Of a stretch of DNA of 45,620 nt, positions 33,173 through 43,000 are shown in pieces (the stretch's first letter is position 1; each line of letters opens with the position of its first letter). A model generated the notes under the pieces. It did not search any database and was not told the DNA's origin. It saw only the letters and a list, made by a program, of their open reading frames with translations. Position numbers and translations under genes: made by a program. Origin of the DNA: Blastocladiella britannica (taxonomy: Eukaryota > Blastocladiomycota > Blastocladiomycetes > Blastocladiales > Blastocladiaceae); contig MU624589.1 of the NCBI GenBank assembly GCA_025349905.2, positions 1 to 45,620 on the forward strand, read 5' to 3'.

Positions 33173-34849
33173 TTATTGCAGCCGACTCTGAATGGACCGG
33201 ATCCACTGAGCCATCTGGCTATCCAGTGCACATTTGACGTTACCCAGCTGCTCGATGGATGGAAAGACAGTGTCATGAACACGGTGCATCGCATACCACC
33301 ACTTGGCCGCGCCGAGGTCGCTCGCATCCATGGACCAGATCGCGCTCCAGGGGTTGTGACAGGGCGTGAATCGCATTCCCGCCCGCGTGCAAATATCCCA
33401 CAGGTAGTCGAGCACGGCCGAGGCACTGACGCGCTTGTTGAATTCGCCAGTGCCGATCTGACTTCTATATATGTAGATCGTGAGCGGCTTGTTGGTGAAG
33501 CTCAATGAGAGCTGCCACAGCTTCTCGATCAGGTCCACGCGGCCTCGCGACACCAGGGACGCCAAATCATCGATGGACACGTCAGGGAGTCGTGATTCAT
33601 CCGTGCATCGGTCCAAGTACCACGATAGAAGCTCTGGGTCGCGTCGCCGCACCAGGGACGGCAGAATCACGATCGACAAGCTGGGTTTCAAGCCAAAACG
33701 CTCGCGCCGCGCCCACCACCAGTCCAGCGCAGTGACAGAGACTTCGTTGTTGATGGGCGTTTCAAAAATCATATCCAAGTTCGAGAGCATTGGAGTTTTG
33801 GGTACAATGTGAAAGACGCTGGGCTTGGCTTGCCCGCTCTCCACCTTGGCTTCCCACCATCGGATCACGCTCATGTGAATAAATGGGTGCCGTGGGCGCC
33901 AGTTTCGCGGCGCAAACTGAACCGCGCCATTGGAATTGGCGCAGAGATCCCAATACCAGTCCAAGATTGGGGTCAACCCACCCTCGCAGATGGCGTCGAG
34001 GATATCCTGCAAATAAAATTTCGCCCCGTGGATGCCATGCTGCTGCACCGTTTCTCCCCACCACCACTGCAGCAGTTGCAGCGAGTCGGTTCGAACAAGG
34101 TTGAAATGCAGCGTGGTGGGATTGAGCTTTGGCCAAGTAAATTCGCGGCCCGTTTCGGCACAATAGGTTTGCCACCAGTGCACCACGGGCAAGCCGTCAT
34201 CGGAGCACGAGGCGAGGTCGGGTGAGAAGCCGCAGTTTTCGGGGAATTTGGGGTCGGAGCGCGTGGCATAGTCGGTCTTCCACCAGTCCAGCATGGCGAT
34301 CCGGCGATCAACAGGCAAGCGTTGAATGCGGTGAAGGCGAGAGGAAGGGAGAAAGGCGTATTCGAGTTTGCGCTTGACTGCATATGTTTTGAGTCTCTCG
34401 AGCGACGGGAGCTGGCAATACTGAGTGGCAGTGAGGAACAGGTCGCCAAGGTCAGAGCAAAGATCTACATTGTGGGCAATGCGCCAGTCGAGAACACTGG
34501 CGCGGCCGTGCATGACGGCGAGTAGCTCAATCTTTTGCAGATCCACTCCTGGTCTGTAGTTGAGCAGTATCCAATCGAGAATGTGGACTTGGCCGGCAGT
34601 GGCTGCACCCTCACTGATGCACCTAATGTCTTGGTCGGATATATCGTTGCCAAGCACCTGAATCAGTTCGAGGCGGCCGCCATGACCGAGATCGTGCACG
34701 TCCGCCAAGCGACGAATAATATGGCAGTGCGCATCGGTGGCGTCCATGCGCGGCGCGACGCACAGCAATTCGAGGCCGGCCGCGAGCGAATACGCCTTGT
34801 GCGCGGCAAACAGCAATATGCGATCGAGAATGAGCGGAATATTTTCCAT
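33173..34849 (-). CDS. Trp-rich degenerate ankyrin-like repeat protein (paralog of the one at 7141)
   Basis: A single exon of 558 aa beginning MENIPLILDRILLFAAHKAY, which aligns in pattern with the start of the 637-aa protein at 7141-9054. Repeated units carry the L-x-WW/W-x-W core: MLDWWKTDYAT, VVHWWQTYCAE, LLQWWWGETVQ, ILDWYWDLCAN, VIRWWEAKVES, ALDWWWARRER, LLSWYLDRCTD, AAKWWYAMHRV. There is no acidic loop here, and no membrane or secretion signal. It is intact although its neighbours to one side are broken. Function is unknown; a protein-binding solenoid is inferred from the repeat form. It lies 113 bases downstream of the ZUO1 stop in the same orientation. Confidence 0.82.
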   Translation of the reverse strand: MENIPLILDRILLFAAHKAYSLAAGLELLCVAPRMDATDAHCHIIRRLADVHDLGHGGRLELIQVLGNDISDQDIRCISEGAATAGQVHILDWILLNYRPGVDLQKIELLAVMHGRASVLDWRIAHNVDLCSDLGDLFLTATQYCQLPSLERLKTYAVKRKLEYAFLPSSRLHRIQRLPVDRRIAMLDWWKTDYATRSDPKFPENCGFSPDLASCSDDGLPVVHWWQTYCAETGREFTWPKLNPTTLHFNLVRTDSLQLLQWWWGETVQQHGIHGAKFYLQDILDAICEGGLTPILDWYWDLCANSNGAVQFAPRNWRPRHPFIHMSVIRWWEAKVESGQAKPSVFHIVPKTPMLSNLDMIFETPINNEVSVTALDWWWARRERFGLKPSLSIVILPSLVRRRDPELLSWYLDRCTDESRLPDVSIDDLASLVSRGRVDLIEKLWQLSLSFTNKPLTIYIYRSQIGTGEFNKRVSASAVLDYLWDICTRAGMRFTPCHNPWSAIWSMDASDLGAAKWWYAMHRVHDTVFPSIEQLGNVKCALDSQMAQWIRSIQSRLQ

Positions 34850-34962
34850 GATTGCATTCGAAATTTCTCAAGAGAGAGAAAAAACCGTGCAACAGCATCA
34901 GATCGGGTCTTGCAGCCACACACACATTGCTATTATCATTTAATTAACAAATAAATACTTTT

Positions 34963-36704
34963 TTATTCGTAGCGCGTAGTGGGCGCGTCCTTGACATCGT
35001 ACCCGCTGATGCGATGATCCTGCAGCACTTTGAGCTGCTCCTTCCCACCGCCACCGGCCGCCAACGCTTTGCTCTGGGCAATCACGTCCACGACTTTGCG
35101 CTTCTCTTCACCTGAATGCACCGCAACGTACTCGGCGACTTTATCCCAGCGCTCGAGCGCCCCACCCGGGATCTTTTTCACCGCCAGCACCAGGATTTGC
35201 AGTTCCTTGGGTGACCACGGCCGCGGACCAGACCCCGATCCCGAACTCGCTGCGGATGCGGCGGCTGCTTCAGCCCGAGCGGCGGCCGCCGCTGCCTCGT
35301 GGTCGGCGGTGTCGCGGGCTGTGCGCGCCAGGGCCACATCGAACGCTGCGCGCACGCCCGGGGTGCCCGCAGAGGCCGCACCGGCCGTCAGCTCGGCCAA
35401 AAGCGACGCCAGCTCGTGAGCATCGCCCTTGGTGCCTTCGAGCAGGCGCTCCAAGCCCAGCAACACCGACTCCATCTGCGACGACGTCACGTCCGCTCCG
35501 GGACCTTGCAAGTACCCGTGGTCCTTGGTCACGAGCGTGCGGATCGCCTTCTTGTCGCGCTTGACGGCCGCCTTGGTATCGGCCGCAGAGGTCGATGGTG
35601 GAGTCGATACTGGAGCGGTGGTGGGGCGGGTAGGGGTAACAGCAGTGGGAGCAGCAGTCGCAGCAGCTGGGGGTGGTGTATCTGTGGTCACGCTCGCGCT
35701 GGCACCACGCCCGCCCTTTTTCGCGGCCTTTTCTTGCTCCTTGAAGCGCTTGGGCCGCGGATCGACAGCTAACACGCGGTCCACGAGCACCCGAATGCGC
35801 GTGTTGTCCTCGGTCTTGCGGCGTTGGCGCTCGGCCTTGTTCTTGGACTCGATGTGCCGCTTGTGGTCGCGGTTGGATGCCGATTCCTTAATAATCGCTG
35901 TCAATGAGTGACCACGCACAATACTATGAATAAAAGAATTTAACATGCCGCATCCTCCTTGTCGTCGTACTCGAACGACCGCCAGCTGTGCTCGTGGCCA
36001 AACGCGTACCAGAACGCGTAGAACTTGTCGACGACGCCTTTACCCGACGTGTCGGTACCGAAAGCGGGCACGCGGTTCGGCTTGGTCGCGAATCGTGCCT
36101 CGCGCTCAAACAGCGTCTGCACCTCGTCGTAGAACGTCTCGGGCGACTGCTCGAACCAGGTCCGCAGCTCGCGGTCGGTCGGAATATCGTCCGAGACGCC
36201 ACGGTCGCATGCGTCGTACGACCGGCGCTTGGCCGGGTCCGCGAGCGTGTCGTACGCCTTTTGCAGGCACTTGAACACCGCATCAAGGTCGTCGGCATTG
36301 GCTCCCTTGGTGGCCGCCAGCTTGTCTGGGTGGTGCTTGAGGACACGCGACCGGTGCGACTGCTTGATGTCGTCGGCGGTGGCCAGGAACCGCAAGTGGC
36401 CCAGGCCGAGCACGCGGTAGTGGTCCTGCGCCTTCCACTCTTTCGGGTCGAGCGTGGCCAAGAACGCGGCATCGTCGTCGGCACTATCGGAATTTGTCGT
36501 ATCCTCGGCCGGGAACACGTCTACGGCCCGCACGCCAAACAGCGCCGCCAGCGCTGTCTCGTCGGTCGGGTCGGCGCGCGTGTGGAACCGTGGGGACGCC
36601 TGGTCGATGGGGAGCTTGCGGGGAGCCGTGATAGCGGCCACGGCACGCGCCTTGGCGGCGGTGGGCGCGGTCGGGAAGGTCAGGGTAATGGTGGGCAGCG
36701 ACAT
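34963..36704 (-). CDS. ZUO1: Zuotin / DNAJC2 (MPP11) ribosome-associated J-protein
   Basis: Exons 35945-36704 and 34963-35897, with a 47-nt intron (GTTAAA...TTGACAG, phase 1), give 564 aa. Zuotin pairs with Ssz1 on ribosomes and stimulates Hsp70 acting on nascent chains. The start chosen is the ATG at 36704 (ACAACAACAAAATG context, MSLPTITLTFPTAP); the frame is open 64 codons further up but that part is unlike the family. Domains: DPKEWKAQDHYRVLGL leading into the J-domain (about 91-165) with HHPDK intact; the zuotin homology region with KFYAFWYAFGHEHSWRSFEY; the charged ribosome-binding stretch SKNKAERQRRKTEDNTRIR; and a C-terminal SANT domain (about 479-535, RPWSPKELQILVLAVKKIPG, ERWDKVAEYV). 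Animal DNAJC2 has two SANT domains; only one is present here. Confidence 0.93.
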
Positions 36705-36932
36705 TTTGTTGTTGTCGTCGGTAATGTACTTTCTCACTTTGTTGACGTGGACGTTGTCGGGCTTTGGCCTGAGCGACGCTGGCAGTCGCAGTTTTCGTTG
36801 GGGGTAAAAGTGCAGGTAGACGCGTCGTCCAAGGAATACAGCGGTGACAAGAAGGACAAGGACAAGAGTGGTCGATGCCAGCGTTAGAAGCATCAAAAAT
36901 GCTTCAGCTGTTGAAGAGGAAGAAACTTTCGG

Positions 36933-38348
36933 ATGTCACCACCACTCGTCGATGCTACCACCGCCCTCTCGTCCACGATCTTGTGTGCTTGTGCGGCCGC
37001 GGTGACTATTGCTAATGCCGCGTTCCTGGCCCCGCGGCTGTTTTGCCTGCCCCGATCAAAAGCGCTACCCATGATCCCGACCGGATCGCCGCTGCGGTAC
37101 CTCGCGATCCGCCATCAAATGCTGTTCCTGGCGGTCCTGTTATTGCTGCCCCTCGCGATCGACTACCCAGTCTACTTGTACTCGTTGCTCTGGTCTCCAT
37201 CCTTATCCCCTACCGTTTTTGCAATGCACCGAGGTATCATAGTGCTGTGCATGATCCCATCCAGCGCCTGCGTGACGGTGGCCACCTGCCAGAGGTGCGC
37301 CGTGATTGTCACCCACCATCCACGCACCCGGGCCCTTTTTTTGCGCGCGGCGGGTGCGATTGCGCTGGTCTCGGTGCTTGGATCGTGGATTCTCGGGTTC
37401 ATGGAACTGGCGCGGGTGTTGGCGCTTGATCCACCGCTCTCAGACGCAGACTGGTTCGAGTGGGATTTCATTCCGCTCTGGGTGTCGTACGCTATCACGC
37501 TACTGCCCATTTTGTCCATTGTCGGCACCGCTTGGAGCCTCCGCCACAGTCTGATGCGCAGTGGGAGTAAGAACCGGAGCGGTAGCTTGAACAACAACAA
37601 CAACAACAGTACGATGCCGACGCCTCTGGCTTTAGTGAGCGCGATTGGCGCTCCTGCTCCTGTGGCGGTGCCGCGGGATCGGTCCATCAGCCAATCGATT
37701 GTCGATCTCCCATCGTCGGCGCGGCGCGCGCTCCTGTCGTCTCTGTCCAAGATCCGAAGCCCGGCACCTTCGGACGGAACGCTTCCCGATGACCCATCGT
37801 CGCCACCCGTGGTAGGTGCTGTTGGCGGAGCAGGATTGCGACCTCCCGCTCGCCGCGACGACGGTGAAGGCAGCTGCCACTCTGAACTGGCGGTGCGAGT
37901 CCGCCACAGCCGCGTCAAGTACCCGCTAACCGCGACGTTTGTGGTATTGTCGGTGCTGGTGATTGTGTTTTGGACGGTCGGTGTCGCAGTGACGATCTCC
38001 TCGAGCATTGGGCCCCTGCGCACCACCGCGATCGTGGTGCTGGCGCAAGCACTGGAATTGACGGCCGAGTCGTCGTTTGAGTTTTTGCTGAGGTTCTCGC
38101 GGTCTTCCGCCTCTCCACAACAGAACCAGCATTGGCGGCAACAGAAACAGCAGCAGCGACGAACCAGTGCAGCCCCTTCCTTCACTCCATCGCCCGAAGA
38201 ACTTCAGCGACGCGAGAGTAACTTTGTGCAGTCGTCGCCGTTTACGGCAAGTGTAATATCGTGGACATCGCCTGATCCGCAGCAGGCGGCCGCTGCTACC
38301 GACCTTGAAGCATCATCACCACTCTCCTGGACGGATCCACCAATTTGA
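36933..38348 (+). CDS. Seven-helix membrane protein, paralog A (putative receptor)
   Basis: A single exon of 471 aa. Hydrophobic segments lie at about 11-37, 62-85, 98-125, 136-160, 180-205, 329-352 and 358-383, so seven helices with a long Ser-rich third inner loop (about 205-328) and a Gln/Ser-rich tail. Motifs shared with the next gene: GSPLRYLAIRH before helix 2, VLCMIPSSACVTVATCQRCA in helix 3, VKYPLTATFVVLSVLVIVFW in helix 6, and QALELTAESSFEFLLRF in helix 7. The topology is GPCR-like, but there is no DRY or NPxxY motif and I cannot assign it to a known class. It is divergent from ZUO1 with a 228-bp spacer. Confidence 0.8.
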   Translation: MSPPLVDATTALSSTILCACAAAVTIANAAFLAPRLFCLPRSKALPMIPTGSPLRYLAIRHQMLFLAVLLLLPLAIDYPVYLYSLLWSPSLSPTVFAMHRGIIVLCMIPSSACVTVATCQRCAVIVTHHPRTRALFLRAAGAIALVSVLGSWILGFMELARVLALDPPLSDADWFEWDFIPLWVSYAITLLPILSIVGTAWSLRHSLMRSGSKNRSGSLNNNNNNSTMPTPLALVSAIGAPAPVAVPRDRSISQSIVDLPSSARRALLSSLSKIRSPAPSDGTLPDDPSSPPVVGAVGGAGLRPPARRDDGEGSCHSELAVRVRHSRVKYPLTATFVVLSVLVIVFWTVGVAVTISSSIGPLRTTAIVVLAQALELTAESSFEFLLRFSRSSASPQQNQHWRQQKQQQRRTSAAPSFTPSPEELQRRESNFVQSSPFTASVISWTSPDPQQAAAATDLEASSPLSWTDPPI

Positions 38349-38487
38349 CTTGGTGTCCCTTCAAATTATACTATAATTCATCCCTGTAACTTTAAATTTT
38401 TTTTTTTTTTTTTTGCAATCACTGGTAAACAAGGGAGGAACAGCATTCACAAAAAAACACTGGATCTTGCAACATTGTAAAATAAAA

Positions 38488-39981
38488 ATGCTTCCAGCGC
38501 CGTCCCCGGATCCGCTGATTGACGAGCAAATGGCAATAGCAACCAGTATCGTCAGTGGGATCTCCGCCGCAATAGTGGTGGGCAATTTGGCCATCCTGGT
38601 CCCTCGGGTCGTCAAACACGACCGGTACTTGCCCAGCGGTTCCCCACTACGGTACTTGGCGATTCGGCACTGGTTACTGATCGCGTCGGGCATCTTAACC
38701 GCCGCCATGGCCGTCAACTACGCGCTGTACATGGTGCTCCTGATCCGCAACCGCACCACCAATTTCATCCTGCAGCGCGGGACCATGGTGGTGTGCATGA
38801 TTCCGTCGTCGGCGTGCATCACAGTGGCTACTTGCCAGCGGTGCGCCATCATCTTGGGCGGGAATCCGGCATCGCGCACTCGGTTCCTGTACGTGACCAG
38901 TATCGTTGGGGCGGTGGCGATCGTGGGCAGCTGCGGGTTTGGGTTTGTGGCCCTCGCTACTACCGCCGCCATTCGGCCGCCCGTCGACGCCGATGCATGG
39001 TTTCATCTGGACGTGTTTCCGAGCTGGGTCGTGGGAGTCGTTGCCGTGCTTCCGGTGATGGCGATTTCGGGCACCGCGTGGAGCATGACGCGTAGTCTGA
39101 TTCATCGGCCGGCACCCGTAACTGCTGTTGGTGCAGTTGCGGTTCGTCGCCCCGCTGCACTATCTCGAGCCACCATCGGGTCGGTGGGAGCACGTACCTG
39201 GAGCCGGTCCATCACCGAGGCCGTGTCGCTTCGCCGTGCCGTGTCGATGCTGTCGTCTCTAACCAAAAGCAGCACACCATCGTCGGCCGCAACGCTTCCC
39301 GAGTCGGTTCGGACCGCTGCTGGTGCTGGTGCTGCGTATGGAAGCTCAGCGTTTCCTCCTCCGCCGGCCCCTGCTCATGGTGCTCCCAGTGGTGGTACTG
39401 GTGCTGGTACGGTAGCGTTTGCGTCCACCGCGACCGTCGCCACCACGAACGCTGCCACTACAACAGACCAACTGCACCACCCCCACCACCCAGCACACGA
39501 CGAGCTGGGCGATTTCCGCATGCACTCGAACCGCGTACGGTACCCAGTGACCGCGACGGTCACCACGCTGTCGGTGTTGGCGATCGTGTTCTGGGTGATC
39601 GGCCTGGTATCCTCTCTGTACGTGAACTTCGGGCCCGTGCGCACCACGTCAATCGTGTTGCTGGTGCAGGCGCTGGAACTCACGGCCGAGTGCTCGTTCG
39701 AAAGCCTGATGCGGTTCACGGGGTCGCGGTCGGTGGTGAAACGGCGAAGGAAGAGTATAGCGGCAGCGGCCGCCGCTGCAAGGGCAAGAGGATCCAAGCC
39801 TCGATCCGCTAGTGCCGCTCCTGCTGCACCAATATCCCGGCGAGGATCGATTGGGCCGGGTCCTGGTAACTCGGCCACCATCACCACGACCACCCCGAAT
39901 GACGAGTATGGCAGCGAATTCGAGACGCCCAGCAGCGACCTGTCCCTGGAAGCCGTGTCCTATACCGGCGAGCCCACATGA
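38488..39981 (+). CDS. Seven-helix membrane protein, paralog B (putative receptor)
   Basis: A single exon of 497 aa; the start chosen is ATG 38488 (AATAAAAATG). The helix pattern matches paralog A: TSIVSGISAAIVVGNLAILV, then SPLRYLAIRHWLLIASG, MVVCMIPSSACITVATCQRC, TSIVGAVAIVGSCGFGFVAL, WVVGVVAVLPVMAISGTAWS, a long Ala/Ser/Thr loop, then RVRYPVTATVTTLSVLAIVF and VQALELTAECSFESLMRF. The tail carries a basic patch (VVKRRRKS) and Ser-rich sequence. The gap to paralog A is 139 bases and includes an 18-base T run (38397-38414). Tandem duplication is clear; divergence is concentrated in loops and tails. It ends 35 bases from the converging UBR1 stop. Confidence 0.8.
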   Translation: MLPAPSPDPLIDEQMAIATSIVSGISAAIVVGNLAILVPRVVKHDRYLPSGSPLRYLAIRHWLLIASGILTAAMAVNYALYMVLLIRNRTTNFILQRGTMVVCMIPSSACITVATCQRCAIILGGNPASRTRFLYVTSIVGAVAIVGSCGFGFVALATTAAIRPPVDADAWFHLDVFPSWVVGVVAVLPVMAISGTAWSMTRSLIHRPAPVTAVGAVAVRRPAALSRATIGSVGARTWSRSITEAVSLRRAVSMLSSLTKSSTPSSAATLPESVRTAAGAGAAYGSSAFPPPPAPAHGAPSGGTGAGTVAFASTATVATTNAATTTDQLHHPHHPAHDELGDFRMHSNRVRYPVTATVTTLSVLAIVFWVIGLVSSLYVNFGPVRTTSIVLLVQALELTAECSFESLMRFTGSRSVVKRRRKSIAAAAAAARARGSKPRSASAAPAAPISRRGSIGPGPGNSATITTTTPNDEYGSEFETPSSDLSLEAVSYTGEPT

Positions 39982-40016
39982 AAAAAAAAAAACGTAATGT
40001 ATATATATAGACTTAC

Positions 40017-43000
40017 TTAAAAGGTCTCCCACCCGCCGACATCGTGCGACCCCTCGATCCTGCGTGCGAGCCATGACCCCAAATCCTGTTTCCGCCACAG
40101 CGCCTCGAGTTCCGCAAACCGCGTTCGGTCCAAGGTCATCGGCCGTCCGCGCTGGTACGCAAAGTCCAGCTCGCCATGGGCGTCGAGGTACGGCACGGGT
40201 AAGAACTGGCCTTTTTCCTCGTGCAGGACCAGCAGCACCACGGAGGTCACGTCGACAAACAACCCAATGTCGCCTGAGCACCGACGCGCGTGCGAGTTGG
40301 CTTCTCCGCGGTGACCCGATCCGGTGGTGCAGCAGAACGATTGCAGACACACGCCGGTCCCGCAGATCAGGCACAGACCCATGCACTTGGGCGATGTCTG
40401 GCACTGCGCGCAGACAAACGACATGCGCTGGGCAATTAAGCCGTCGAGCTTGGAGGGGAGAGAAACCAAGTGGTACACTTCCGGGTAGTCTTGGTACTGT
40501 CGCCGGCAATGGATGGTCTCCATTTGGGGTGGCATTGGCCACGGCAGTTGCAGCGCGTGCGCCAGGGTCTCGAGCTCCGAGTCGTACTCGAGGTACGGCG
40601 AGATGGCGACGCCGGCCACCGTGGCGGCCCGCAGCAACAAGGCTTTACGCAAAAGCACAATACTGCGCTCCAGTCCCTGCTGAGCGACTGCAGACCGGAA
40701 CGCCATTTCCATGTTGGCCTGCCACGGGTCGATAACCACTCTGGTGGCGCCCGCAGAAGTGCTGGTAGTGCTGGCCGGGTCAACCGCCATCGCATCCGGA
40801 CCCCGTGGGCGCGTGGGCGTGGCGGCTGGAGCGGGCAGATGAGTGCCAGAAAAGTCGCGGTTGCACAAGGTCGCCAGCACGAGCCACGCGAACGGGTCGT
40901 GGGCCATAGCCCCGCCGGCGTGCTCGTCGAACTGCAAGTACCGCATACTGACCAACCCCGCGCGCACATTGAGCGCAAACTGGCGCAGGAACGGCAGCGT
41001 GGCGCTGGGCAGTCGCTGAATGACCAGTGGCGACCCGGGCACCCAAACCGCGTCCTGGTCCACAATCCGGTGCGCGGCTTCAATGCACGACACCGTGTAT
41101 GTGAACGTGGCGAGTAGTGGGGACCACCGGTCTAGTGCGCTTGACATGACGGGCACGATCCCACGGAAGGGGACGTGTACTGCCGCGTCTTGGCCGCCCA
41201 TGGTCGCCAGCTGCACGGCGGTCGCGGCCTGTTTTACGCCAATCTTTTCCGTGAGTGCATTGTTGAGCGACCGCGCCAGCACGGGCGTGGATTTGCGGGT
41301 GGCCAGTTCGGGCCGGGTCACCGCGGACGCCACCAAGGATACGGGCCGGCGCCCCATCGCCGTGGTCCCCGCCATGGCCCGAGCGGCTGCGCGTGCTTGC
41401 AGGCGGTGTGCGGCCGGGTCAATGTACACCAGCGCGTTGCACAGCGCCTTGCACGCGCCGCATAGGTACTCGCCCAGGGCCACGATTTCCGGGTGGTTTC
41501 GCGACCCTTGCGTGGCGTGGCGGTGCCGCACCGTCGTCAAGTACCCGTCCAGACAGTGCTCGTGGGCCACGTGCCCGCACGCGCTCAAGTAAAGGCCGGG
41601 GACCGTTAGCACCCGCCCGGCCTCGGACTCGTCGTGCACGCGCAGCAGCTCGGACGTTTCCACCCGCGCCGCGTACCCCGCGCGAGGGCCGTCGTCGGCA
41701 ACCGCTTGCTGGCAGACCAGACACGTCAGCGTCAGTGGGTTAGACGGGTCCTCGATCAGGTGCGCGTCGTCGCCTTCTTCGTCGTCGTCCTCATCCACGG
41801 CCGTGGTCCCACCAGCAACAGTTTGAACGCCATCGTGACCATCCTCGTCTTCGTCGTCGCTAAACTCGTCGGCAAAGTTGGCCGCAAACGCCATCTGCTG
41901 CTGCTGCATGGCGGCCATAGCCGCGCGCTGCCGCTCCATGGCCGCCCGCTTGCGTGCCGCCGCATCAATCGCCGCCGCTTGCTCTTTGCCCGCAGACGCG
42001 GCCGCATTGGCCTCGTCCGTGACCAGCGTGGCTGGTGCCACGGCCGCCACCACGGGTCGAATGCGCGAGCACATGACTTTAAACAGCGCATCGCGGACAG
42101 GCGCCGCGGGCAGCTCCGCCACGGCCTTGACGATGCGCGGGTACGCGGCCATCAGCGTCTCCCACGGCGACCAAGATGAACCCGAAATGGACGCGATAAG
42201 GGGCGGGGGCAGGTCGGCGGCGGGAACCGCGATCCCCGAGTCGCATGCCATGAGCGCAATCAGCGCCACCGCCGAGTCAACGACCACGCGCATCTCGTGG
42301 AGGTTGGCGTCGGCCAGGACCGTCTCGAGCCACATGCCGACCACGGGCCGGAACAGGAACCGGAGGGTGGTCGGGTCCACCGCAGGCAAGTTGGCGACCT
42401 GGGCGTCGCGGACCACGCGCTCGACGGCCCGGCGGTCGTTGCGCGAGTACCGCAGAAACATCGGGTTGACGTCGGCCAGCAGCTCGCGTTTGAGCGCGTA
42501 CTTGGCACCTGCGGCCTGTGCGTCCAGAACCGACCCTGTCCCGCGGACCATGGACGCAATGTCGCCCAGGACCGCGTCGATCGCCGCCTCGGCCGACCCG
42601 GCCTCGCCGACCGCGTCCAGGATATCACGTGGGGGCCAGTCGGCCAGCTCGCTGTAGGCCCGGTTCTCGACCGCCAGCGCATGCACCAGCTCCACACGCA
42701 GCCGGTCGTGCGCCTGTAATTTCGCCGGGTCCTGAGCTGCCAGCGCCGCCATGAGCACCAACACGTCCTCGACCACGCTGCCCCGCTGCACCGCGTCCAA
42801 GACCAGCGCCGATTCCTCGTGGCCCGGGTAGATCCCGTACTCGGCCAAGATCCATGCCGCCGTATCGCGTGGGGACGCCACTGCGGCCGCTCGCACCACT
42901 GCCACATGCGCGCTGCGTAAGGCCGAGTCGGCGTACACGGCCACCAGCTGCCGCAGCAGCGCGCCGTTGCGCACCCACAGACCGGCCTGCACGTGCGAGA

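Noticed and set aside
36705..36896. In-frame N-terminal extension of ZUO1 with a membrane helix (64 codons starting MMLLTLASTT)
   Set aside because: Zuotin is cytosolic and has no membrane segment; the ATG at 36704 has a much better leader (ACAACAACAAAATG) and matches the family start. The open frame is probably 5' UTR chance.
40470..42720. Several open frames on the plus strand across the UBR1 gene
   Set aside because: These are antisense shadows of a high-GC coding region; their composition is Arg/Ala-rich with no recognisable motif.
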